NCBI GenBank assembly: GCA_002337215.1
Contig: DDFO01000004.1
Span: 6,077-30,298, forward strand
Direction of reading: 5' to 3'
Origin: Phycisphaerales bacterium UBA1926
GTDB taxonomy: Bacteria > Planctomycetota > Phycisphaerae > Phycisphaerales > UBA1924
Length of the DNA: 24,222 bases
The notes under the pieces are model-generated. The model had not been told where the DNA came from. It saw only the letters and a list, made by a program, of their open reading frames with translations, and searched no databases. Of the stretch, positions 1 through 6,489 are shown piece by piece. Position 1 is the stretch's first letter, and each line of letters begins with the position of its first letter. Made by a program: the position numbers and the translations under genes.

Positions 1-491
1 AACAGGCGGATGCCGTCCCCTCTGCGCCCGGCGTCGAGGTCTTTACCCTGGATCGTGTTGCGTCGGATGATCGCGCCCGGCGCCTCGCGGAGATCGATGC
101 CGAAGAGGGTGTCTTCGATGATGTTGCCCTCGATGTGGGCGTCCGCCGCGATCACCCGTATCGCCGAGGGTTCCCCGGTGACATCATCACCCGAGGCCCG
201 AATCGTGCAATCGCGGATCGTGACTCCGGGGGCCAACACCTCGATCACGGTTCCCTCACCGAGCCCGTCGAAGACGACCCCCAGGCTGCCATCGATGACA
301 ACCGGCTTGCGGATAACCAGATTGCCCTCGTACACCCCGGCGGGGAGCGACAGCACATCACCCGCGGCTGCGGATTCGATGAGTTCCCGGACGACTGCGA
401 CCGACCGACGCGCAGCGGGCTCATCGGCCGCGCCGCCGAACGCGACGCACGCGAGAGCGAATCCCAAGATGACCGAGAGCGAGCGTTTCAC
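1..491 (-). CDS. nosD: NosD, periplasmic copper-site maturation protein of nitrous oxide reductase (partial, C-terminus off the window)
   Basis: NosD proteins are periplasmic right-handed beta-helix proteins needed, with an ABC transporter (NosFY), to assemble the copper-sulfide CuZ centre of NosZ. The visible 163 codons begin with GTG at 491, preceded by AGAGGG. They encode a Sec signal-like N-terminus (KRSLSVILGFALACVAFGG) and then CASH/parallel-beta-helix rungs such as GNLVIRKPVVIDG, GVTIRDCTIRASG, HIEGNIIEDTLFGIDL and IIRRNTIQGKD, with the GDGIRL signature typical of NosD. The reading frame is still open at base 1, so most of the protein and any nosF, nosY and nosL genes lie beyond the edge. 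It starts 13 bases after the NosB-like stop, so co-transcription is very likely. The beta-helix fold is seen directly; the NosD assignment also rests on the nosZ context. Confidence 0.9.
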   Translation of the reverse strand, partial: MKRSLSVILGFALACVAFGGAADEPAARRSVAVVRELIESAAAGDVLSLPAGVYEGNLVIRKPVVIDGSLGVVFDGLGEGTVIEVLAPGVTIRDCTIRASGDDVTGEPSAIRVIAADAHIEGNIIEDTLFGIDLREAPGAIIRRNTIQGKDLDAGRRGDGIRL

Positions 492-504
492 GGGGCCCTC
501 TTTC

Positions 505-1182
505 TCAGCAGCCGTTGGGCGTGCCCGAAGCCAGCCGCTGCTGCTTGACGAGCGGCAGGTAGGCACGCCGATGGAAGAACAGGGCAGCAACCAGCACGAC
601 AGACGCGACGGCCGCCAGGATGAGCCCGACGCCCGGCGTGGCGATGGTGACAAACTGTCCGATGCCGCCCTTGCCCAGCGCCGTCGGCACGAACGGCTTG
701 ACCGCGTTCGAGAGCGGCGCCTCGGGGTCCAGGTTCAGTCCGAAGTGTCGCATCCACAGGTGAAGATCCACCAGGAACACCACCGGGAAGAACACGACCG
801 GGGCGACGAGCAGCGCCGCCCACCGCGTGTGGATATACGCCGCCAGTTCCAGCATCACGACGAAGAGAATCATGATGAAGACGCCGACCGTGCGCTCTAG
901 CTCTGCCGCCTCATAGAGCGAACGCATCCCGATGTAATGGTTGAGCCCGTCGATCTCGGCAACGTCGCCCGTGAGCGAGTTCATGTAGGCCGTCATGTGC
1001 AGGCCGTCCGGGTACTGAGGCGCCTGGAGTTCCATGTGCCAGTACGGCAGGAAAACCGACACCAGCAGCAGAACGCGGGCGGCGAGCAGCAGAAAGCCAG
1101 GCGTGCCGTATCGCAACGAATGCTTCGAGCGCTCGTCGATGCTGATCCGAGGCCCGAGAATCCGATCGAGAAATGAAGACAT
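505..1182 (-). CDS. nosB: NosB-like integral membrane protein of the clade II nos cluster
   Basis: A 225-residue membrane protein lies between nosZ and nosD, the place where clade II nos clusters carry NosB, a transmembrane protein of unknown function. About four hydrophobic segments are visible (near residues 28-46, 98-116, 120-138 and 183-205). A periplasmic loop after segment 1 carries LQAPQYPDGLHM, GDVAEIDGLNHYIGM and several His/Met residues, a pattern I associate with this nos-linked family. I chose ATG at 1182 because AGAGGA stands 8 bases upstream. An in-frame TTG at 1233 would add 17 residues but has a weaker ribosome site. The gap to nosZ contains a short hairpin (1206-1220). A role in electron transfer or copper supply to NosZ is inference; the symbol rests on position and topology rather than a decisive motif. 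Confidence 0.7.
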   Translation of the reverse strand: MSSFLDRILGPRISIDERSKHSLRYGTPGFLLLAARVLLLVSVFLPYWHMELQAPQYPDGLHMTAYMNSLTGDVAEIDGLNHYIGMRSLYEAAELERTVGVFIMILFVVMLELAAYIHTRWAALLVAPVVFFPVVFLVDLHLWMRHFGLNLDPEAPLSNAVKPFVPTALGKGGIGQFVTIATPGVGLILAAVASVVLVAALFFHRRAYLPLVKQQRLASGTPNGC

Positions 1183-1205
1183 GGTGCCATCCTCTTGCTG
1201 AACGC

Positions 1206-1220
1206 GGTCGGTTGCCGACC
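1206..1220 (-). other. Short hairpin in the nosZ-nosB gap
   Basis: GGTCGG and CCGACC are separated by a 3-base loop in the leader between the nosZ stop and the preferred nosB-like start. There is no U-run, so it is not an intrinsic terminator. It might affect message stability or set the ratio of NosZ to the downstream accessory proteins; that is inference. If the TTG at 1233 is the true start, this hairpin is coding sequence. Confidence 0.35.
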
Positions 1221-1271
1221 CAGTAAGTTTCAAACCACGCCGGGCCCTCTCGAGCCGGGCGCGGGGTGTGG

Positions 1272-3257
1272 TTACTCGGGCTCAACCATCAGATAGCCCA
1301 TCATCTCCAGGTGAAGGGCCGAGCAGAACTCAGAGCAGTAGAAGGGGAACGTTCCCGGGGTATCCGCGACGAACTCGATCGTCACGGTCTCGCCCGGCTC
1401 GAGCGAGGCGGTGATGTTGTACATGGGCACCGCGAACCCATGCGTCGCGTCGAGTGCGCGTTCGGTGTTGGTGATGTGCCAGCGGACCGTGTCGCCCTGC
1501 TTGAGGTTGACATGCTCCGGGTTGAAGTGGCTGCGGATCGCGGTCATGTAGATATCGACCGAGCCGTCCTCGTTCCGCTGCACACGCTCCATGCCCTTCT
1601 TGGGCGCCATCGGCTTGATGTTCTGCACGTGCGGATCCCAGCCGACTTCCGGGTAGGTCGCCCATGAATTCAGCTTGTCGGCCTTGACGATCTGGGCATA
1701 GTGAGGCTCGCCCACTCCCATCGCCATGTCGTAGATCACCGGAGCGTTCGTGCCATCCTCGGAGATGTCGATGAGCTGGAGGTTCTGCGGCAGCAGCGGG
1801 CCCGTCTGCACGAATCGATCGACCGACCACTTGTTGAGCGCGACCAGGTACTTGCCGTCGGGGGCGACCGTGTCGCCCTCGGCGACGGCGATGTGACCGA
1901 CGTTGTAGTGCACGGGCGTTTTATGGACGAGCGTCCAGTCGGGCTCGGGTGTGCCGGAACCGTACGGGCCGCCCATGGTCCAGCGTGCCACGGCCGAATC
2001 GAGGTACAGCGAGGTGTACGCGTACCCGTCGGGACCGAACTGCGTGTGCAGGGGGCCGAGGCCCACTTCGATGCGTGCCTCAACCACGCTGTCGAAGTCG
2101 AGAATCGGCACGCCGAACTCGTCATTGCCCGAGAAGGTCTTGCTGGCGATCGCCTTCTTGATCTTCTCCATCGAGTAGATGGTCACGTGCGGGTCGAGCT
2201 TGCCCGAGACGACGATGAAGTCGCCCTTGGGCGCAACGTCCACGCCGTGCGGGCTGCGCGGCTCTGGGGTGACGTGCAGCAAGCCCTCGTCCAGAGCCGT
2301 CTGCAGCATGATCACCGGGAAGCCCTTGATCTCCTGCGTCTTCCCGGCCTTGTACACCTGCTCGGCCTTCTTCCAGTCGATGATGTGGAGGAAGTCTGTC
2401 GCGTTGCGGCTGGCACCCGCCTCGAACGGCGGCTTCTTGTCCTGGATGCCGCCGGTCGCGAGCTCCGTGTTCAGTGAGTTCATGAAGAAATAGCCATCGC
2501 TGGCGAGCTTCCCGGCGTCCGAGAGGTCCTGCCAGTAGGGCGGAAGTTCGATCGCGAAAGACTGATCCTTGTCGATCCGGCCTCGCTTGCGGTCGAACTT
2601 CCACAGCGTGACCGAGCCCTTGTACTCTTCCTTGTACTTCGAGATGGGCACGTAATCGGAACCCCACGGCACCGCGTACTGGCCGCCCTCGATGATGTAC
2701 TCGGTGTTGGGCGTGACGAACGTGCCCCCGTGGTCGCTCAGCGTGAGCGGGTTCTTGACGATCTGCTTGGTCTCCCAGTCGCGCAGGTCGATGACCGCGA
2801 CGCGGGCGTTGATCTTGTCGTTGATGAAGACAAACTCGCCGTCGTAGTCACCGTTGGTCTCCGAGAGCGCCGGGTGGTGCGTGTCGCCCCACAGGTTGGC
2901 CTTGCCGTTCGGGAAGCCCTCCTCGAGGATCTCGTTACCGACGCCGAAACCCCATCCCTGCCAGGGCTCGGGTGTGAACACCGCGATCGATCGGAGCAGC
3001 CGCATACTCGGCAGCCCGACCACGAAGATCTGACCCGCGTGTCCGCCCGAGGCGAACATCAGGTACTCGTCTTTCTGCCCGCTGGGCAAGTAGGTCTTCG
3101 CAGCCGCGATCAGGTCGGCGTTGGTGAGCCCTCTTTCTTTGGCGACGGTCTCGACATCCCGCATCGACTGCGCGTTCGATGCCGCCGTGGCGCCGCACAG
3201 CGTGAATGCCGCGGCGGTCGCTGGAAGAAACCGGAACCAAGTTCGTTTGTCTTTCAT
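1272..3257 (-). CDS. nosZ: Nitrous oxide reductase NosZ, clade II (Sec-exported)
   Basis: Periplasmic multicopper enzyme reducing N2O to N2. The 661 residues start at ATG 3257 (GAGG 8 bases upstream); the reading frame is open further upstream, but that part is out of character. The signal peptide (residues 1-30, ending ATAASNAQ) has no twin-arginine motif, the hallmark of clade II enzymes. The seven-bladed propeller carries the CuZ-type histidines in GGH(73)AG, DTHH(127-128)P, SPHGVDV, GPLHTQFG, NVGHIAV and GEPHYA. The C-terminal cupredoxin domain has the complete CuA motif C641-x3-C645-x3-H649-x2-M652. Length fits the family and nothing looks broken. The diheme cytochrome c gene just upstream (65-base gap) is a natural electron donor, and the NosB-like gene and nosD follow in the same direction. 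Confidence 0.98.
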   Translation of the reverse strand: MKDKRTWFRFLPATAAAFTLCGATAASNAQSMRDVETVAKERGLTNADLIAAAKTYLPSGQKDEYLMFASGGHAGQIFVVGLPSMRLLRSIAVFTPEPWQGWGFGVGNEILEEGFPNGKANLWGDTHHPALSETNGDYDGEFVFINDKINARVAVIDLRDWETKQIVKNPLTLSDHGGTFVTPNTEYIIEGGQYAVPWGSDYVPISKYKEEYKGSVTLWKFDRKRGRIDKDQSFAIELPPYWQDLSDAGKLASDGYFFMNSLNTELATGGIQDKKPPFEAGASRNATDFLHIIDWKKAEQVYKAGKTQEIKGFPVIMLQTALDEGLLHVTPEPRSPHGVDVAPKGDFIVVSGKLDPHVTIYSMEKIKKAIASKTFSGNDEFGVPILDFDSVVEARIEVGLGPLHTQFGPDGYAYTSLYLDSAVARWTMGGPYGSGTPEPDWTLVHKTPVHYNVGHIAVAEGDTVAPDGKYLVALNKWSVDRFVQTGPLLPQNLQLIDISEDGTNAPVIYDMAMGVGEPHYAQIVKADKLNSWATYPEVGWDPHVQNIKPMAPKKGMERVQRNEDGSVDIYMTAIRSHFNPEHVNLKQGDTVRWHITNTERALDATHGFAVPMYNITASLEPGETVTIEFVADTPGTFPFYCSEFCSALHLEMMGYLMVEPE

Positions 3258-3322
3258 GAGATGCCCTCGAGTTTGCGCCGTCTCGGTTGTGGCCGAGCGC
3301 CGGCTTGGTGCGAATGCCACAA

Positions 3323-4222
3323 TCACTGCGAACCCATCGCCTTTTTCTGCAGTGCGCGGAGATAGTCCACGATGGTCTGGAGCTGCTGATCCGTGATCGC
3401 CGGGTTGCCGCCCTTCGGAGGCATATCGATCCCGGTGGTGTTGTTCGCGTCCCAGCTCGCGCGCCCCGACTTGATGAACCTGATGAGATCCGTGTCGGTG
3501 GACCCGAGCACGAACCCGCTCGTCGTCAGCGGCAGCCCGAGTCCATCGACGCCCTCGGCGCCTTCGCCGTGGCACGCCGCGCACGATGAGATGTAGAGCT
3601 GGTAGCCGGGGTGCTCGGTCAGCTCGATGGCGCTCCCGGATCCGCCCGCATCATCGCGACCAACGAGGTTCCACGGCTCCGTCGAAACCGGCGGCACGCC
3701 GGGCTCCTGCATGCTCCGGAGGTACGCGACAACGGCCGTGATCTTGTCGTCACCGAGCGACTGAGCACCCCGCGCCGGCATCAGCGCGCCCGTGGTGTTC
3801 CCGGGGTCGCTCGGCTTTCGGCCGTCGGTAATCACAGCGATGAGTTGTTCGTCGGATTGCTCTTGTACAAATGCGCTGTTCCGCAACGGCTTGCCCAGGC
3901 TGTGCACCCCATCGCCGCTCGGACCGTGACAGACCGCGCAGCTCTGGGCGTAGGTCGCCTGGCCCAGGCTCGCCGGCATGACCGACGCGCCCGCGGGCCC
4001 GGATGCCGACCCGGCGACGAGATTCGGTCGCGACGTCGCCGTTTGCATCGACCGGGAGCCGGGTCCCGGTTGCGATACGACGATCACAGCGATGATGGCG
4101 GGCAGCGTGAGGGTGAACACCGCCGCCATCGCCATCGCCGGCCACCTGTACGGATCCGGGTTGCCCGAGCGCCGCGGCTGCATTGCTGATGAGAATCCGG
4201 GCTGAGTGTGTGTCGTCGTCAT
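3323..4222 (-). CDS. Membrane-anchored diheme cytochrome c, probable electron donor to NosZ
   Basis: A 299-residue protein has a cytoplasmic N-terminus, one transmembrane helix (about 30-50) and two class I cytochrome c domains with heme motifs CAVCH (95-99) and CAACH (214-218). Each domain has a downstream methionine in the usual axial-ligand setting (ALMPARG near 148, IDMPPKGG near 267). The sole hydrophobic segment is not followed by a clear cleavage site, so the hemes probably face the periplasm on a membrane tether. It starts at ATG 4222 and is the first gene after the strong promoter at 4287-4315, immediately ahead of nosZ. Clade II clusters often encode c-type cytochromes (NosC types) thought to carry electrons from the quinol pool to NosZ. 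That role is inferred from position. Confidence 0.9.
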   Translation of the reverse strand: MTTTHTQPGFSSAMQPRRSGNPDPYRWPAMAMAAVFTLTLPAIIAVIVVSQPGPGSRSMQTATSRPNLVAGSASGPAGASVMPASLGQATYAQSCAVCHGPSGDGVHSLGKPLRNSAFVQEQSDEQLIAVITDGRKPSDPGNTTGALMPARGAQSLGDDKITAVVAYLRSMQEPGVPPVSTEPWNLVGRDDAGGSGSAIELTEHPGYQLYISSCAACHGEGAEGVDGLGLPLTTSGFVLGSTDTDLIRFIKSGRASWDANNTTGIDMPPKGGNPAITDQQLQTIVDYLRALQKKAMGSQ

Positions 4223-4255
4223 CTGAAGGCCCTTGTCTACGCACCCTTTTAGTAC

Positions 4256-4273
4256 AGTAGTGGATCCACAACT
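4256..4273 (-). promoter_or_regulatory. Near-perfect 18-bp palindrome, candidate Rrf2 operator of the cytochrome c-nosZ operon
   Basis: On the minus strand the site reads AGTTGTGGATCCACTACT. Its only asymmetry is one mismatched pair, and the core GTGGATCCAC is a perfect 10-bp palindrome. It lies about 7-24 bases downstream of the predicted transcription start, a geometry suited to repression. Related GTGGAT-centred sites precede rrf2, nrfH and the lipoprotein gene. Binding by the adjacent Rrf2 protein is inference from proximity and recurrence. Confidence 0.6.
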
Positions 4274-4286
4274 ACACTTTTAGTCG

Positions 4287-4315
4287 ATCATACATGCTTT
4301 CGGCAAAGTGGTCAA
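4287..4315 (-). promoter_or_regulatory. Sigma-70-type promoter of the cytochrome c-nosZ operon
   Basis: On the minus strand TTGACC (4315-4310) and TATGAT (4292-4287) are separated by exactly 17 bases, an excellent match to the housekeeping consensus. The predicted start is near 4280, giving a leader of roughly 58 bases that contains the palindrome at 4256-4273. The promoter lies in the gap after the rrf2 stop, so the nos genes can be expressed apart from the regulator. Confidence 0.7.
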
Positions 4316-4324
4316 GCGACTCCA

Positions 4325-4813
4325 CTATTCGGATGTGCGTTTTTTGTCGCCGCCCCGCTCGACAGAGATCGAGATCGGCAGCCGGCCCTTGGCGTCGCAC
4401 AGCGACCGCACGCCGCCATCGCCGTCGAGCAGGTCGGCAAGCGTCGTTCCAGCGAATGTCCGCTCGGTGCGGGCCAACTCGTCGTCGAGCAGCCGATGCA
4501 GGGAACACAGGTTCGTGTGCCCCTTGATTCCCAGGGGGCACCGCGTAATCCGCTGGATTTCGGTGTCAGACGCGCGGAGCACATCCAGAACGCTGATGGA
4601 CGTCGCCACTTTGGCGAGCGCAAACCCGCCGTTCGTGCCCCGCTGAGCCACGAGAATGCCTTGCTTGGCAAGCATGCGCAGGATCTTCTGCAGATACCCT
4701 ACAGGAACCCGAACGGCATCAGAGATCTCGTGCGCGGATGCGGGTGAATCATCGTCTCGAGCGGCAAGAAAGAGCGCCGCGCGAAGAGCATACTCGGAGG
4801 TCTGTGAAATCAT
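4325..4813 (-). CDS. Rrf2-family transcriptional regulator with an incomplete Fe-S cysteine set
   Basis: A 162-residue Rrf2-type winged-helix regulator. The N-terminal DNA-binding region reads MISQTSEYALRAALFLA, with SAHEISDAVRVPVGYLQKIL as helix-turn-helix and QRGTNGGFAL as wing. Family members NsrR, IscR and RirA sense nitric oxide, Fe-S status or iron through a cluster held by three cysteines. Here only Cys92 and Cys103 occur in the ligand loop (C92PLG...NLC103SLH106), with His99 and His106 nearby. His106 sits where IscR has its histidine ligand, and the central cysteine is absent. Position between the nos and nrf units suggests nitrogen-oxide-responsive control, as known for NsrR, but I do not name it nsrR. 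Start ATG 4813 has a purine-rich AGGGGCGGG upstream. A promoter and a GTGGATGCAC site precede it, suggesting autoregulation. Confidence 0.9.
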   Translation of the reverse strand: MISQTSEYALRAALFLAARDDDSPASAHEISDAVRVPVGYLQKILRMLAKQGILVAQRGTNGGFALAKVATSISVLDVLRASDTEIQRITRCPLGIKGHTNLCSLHRLLDDELARTERTFAGTTLADLLDGDGGVRSLCDAKGRLPISISVERGGDKKRTSE

Positions 4814-4841
4814 CCGTCCCGCCCCTGCAATTGAGCACTTT

Positions 4842-4851
4842 GTGCATCCAC
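4842..4851 (-). promoter_or_regulatory. Candidate Rrf2 operator in the rrf2 promoter
   Basis: On the minus strand GTGGATGCAC differs from the perfect nos core GTGGATCCAC at a single base. It begins 6 bases past the predicted -10 element, covering the expected start of transcription. This would suit negative autoregulation; that is inference. Confidence 0.45.
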
Positions 4852-4857
4852 GAGTCT

Positions 4858-4886
4858 ACTATCGCCCCGAATCGGCCCATCGTCAA
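4858..4886 (-). promoter_or_regulatory. Predicted promoter of the rrf2 regulator gene
   Basis: On the minus strand TTGACG (4886-4881) and GATAGT (4863-4858) are separated by 17 bases, matching the sigma-70 consensus at five of six and four of six positions. The remaining sequence between this promoter and the barrel-protein stop (4887-5063) shows no gene and no convincing intrinsic terminator, only weak GC-rich dyads. Confidence 0.55.
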
Positions 4887-5063
4887 GCCTTACGATTGGA
4901 ATTGCGGCAGAACGGTCACTTGCCGCATCACGCCGCCAGCGTTCCCCCGGAAGGCCACCCAGTCGCACCCTGTCGCACGCTTCGCTCAATGGTGAACAGA
5001 CATCGGAGCGGTTGGACGCGTTCGGTGCGTCGGTGGGTGTGTTCCAGATTCCGCCTCGAACCG

Positions 5064-6413
5064 TCAAAACCGGAATGTCGTTTGCAGCCACACTCGAGAC
5101 ACGTCGGGCTGGCCTTTGTGCCCATCGAAGAACGCGGCCTTGACCAGCACGGACCAATTCGGGTTGATCGTCTTGCTCGCGATCATGTCGTACTCGTTCC
5201 CGAGGTCGGTCCCCCCTTCGTCCGTCCAGAACTGATGGAAGATGAAGGCTGCGTTGATGCCGCAGGGCAGGTCCGCGCCGATACCCGCGTAAAGATCCTG
5301 CAAGCCCGCGTTCGGCGTCACCAGGAACAGATCGTCGAACCCCTGGAACTTGTGATTCGTGCCGAGCGGGAATCGGAACGCAAAGGTGCCGCCGTCGCTG
5401 CCGAGCAGCTGATACCCGGCGAGCAGATGGCCGACGGTCTTCTGCGTGAGGCGGAGCTGCGCCGCGAAAAACTCGGCCTCATAGTCGATCGGGTTCGAGC
5501 CCGCATCGACCTGGTGGGCGTAGGTGACCTCGTAGTCGGCGTACACATCCGCAGCGTCGTCGGCATCCCGCCAGAGATCGCCCGTGAGCCGCACCCCGAA
5601 GCTGTTGCTCGAGTTGAACGGGTCGTCGTCCTCGAAATCAAGCAAGTACGCGAACGGCGTGACGCGGAGCTCAGGCATGACGCCGTACGACAGGTTGATG
5701 AAGTGCGAATCAGAGTCGGGGTTCGGGCCGTCGGGGCCGAAGACGCGTCGCACGCCCCAGACGTATGCATAGAAAAAACTCAGGTCCTCGACGCCGAGGT
5801 TGGTGCGGACACTGACCGAGTCGTAGGTCTGCTCGAACTGACGCCAACCGACGTTCCCGATGAAACGGTCGTCATCGAGCTTGATGCGTTGCCGCCCGGC
5901 CTTCACATCGAACGACATACCGGTGTCGCCCAGCGAATCCACATCGAACCGCCCGAACGCCTGATTCACCTCGGTCCCCGGCGGATCGGCGACGACCGTT
6001 CGGTCCGACGTGCCGTCGCCTGTCGCGGGCACCCAGTAGTTGTCCACCGCCGGGGTGGCGACGTTCTCCATCTCGACGAAGCCGGAGAATCCGTGAAACG
6101 GCTTCGTCTCGTACCCGAGCCGAATCCGGTTGGTGATCGCTGTGGAAGAGTTGCGGCCCGTGCTGTCGGCCAGCTCGATGCGGAAGGTGTTGTCGAGGTG
6201 GATCTTTCCCGAGACGAGTGCGCCGAAGAAGTCCGCGGGCGGTTCGCCCGGGTCAGAAAACCAGCCGAGCGGAGGTTCCGCCGCAACGTCGGGTTCAACC
6301 GCGTCGGGGGCCTGCGGCACAGGAGCCGCGGGGGTTTCGGGAGTTGCTTCTTGAGCGACCGAGAGCGAGACACAGACGAACAGAACCGGGCATGCGTGAA
6401 CGAGCGGCTTCAT
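5064..6413 (-). CDS. Outer-membrane beta-barrel, alginate-export/porin-like
   Basis: A 449-residue protein with a signal peptide (MKPLVHACPVLFVCVSLSVAQ), a Pro/Ala-rich linker (about 22-50) and then alternating amphipathic strands ending in aromatic residues. It closes with WLQTTFRF, a C-terminal phenylalanine typical of barrels inserted by the BAM machinery. Phrases such as FRIELADSTGRNSSTAITNRIRLG, VKAGRQRIKLDDDRFIGNVGWRQ and FGVRLTGDLW recall the alginate-export (AlgE-like) barrel family, members of which occur widely in planctomycetes without alginate. Start ATG 6413 has GAAGGG 8 bases upstream. It follows nrfA by 76 bases on the same strand, so it may be the last gene of the nrf operon and might let nitrite or another small solute cross the outer membrane. 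The substrate cannot be read from the sequence. Confidence 0.8.
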   Translation of the reverse strand: MKPLVHACPVLFVCVSLSVAQEATPETPAAPVPQAPDAVEPDVAAEPPLGWFSDPGEPPADFFGALVSGKIHLDNTFRIELADSTGRNSSTAITNRIRLGYETKPFHGFSGFVEMENVATPAVDNYWVPATGDGTSDRTVVADPPGTEVNQAFGRFDVDSLGDTGMSFDVKAGRQRIKLDDDRFIGNVGWRQFEQTYDSVSVRTNLGVEDLSFFYAYVWGVRRVFGPDGPNPDSDSHFINLSYGVMPELRVTPFAYLLDFEDDDPFNSSNSFGVRLTGDLWRDADDAADVYADYEVTYAHQVDAGSNPIDYEAEFFAAQLRLTQKTVGHLLAGYQLLGSDGGTFAFRFPLGTNHKFQGFDDLFLVTPNAGLQDLYAGIGADLPCGINAAFIFHQFWTDEGGTDLGNEYDMIASKTINPNWSVLVKAAFFDGHKGQPDVSRVWLQTTFRF

Positions 6414-6489
6414 GTGCGACGCCCTTCGAGCGGAATGGATGCCTGGGAATCGCGGGTCCTCCGCCGTCGGCCCGGAATCCGGATCGTGC

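Noticed and set aside
4887..5063. A terminator or small gene between the barrel gene and the rrf2 promoter
   Set aside because: Only a 5-pair GC dyad without a U-run is present, and no frame has both a ribosome site and protein-like composition.
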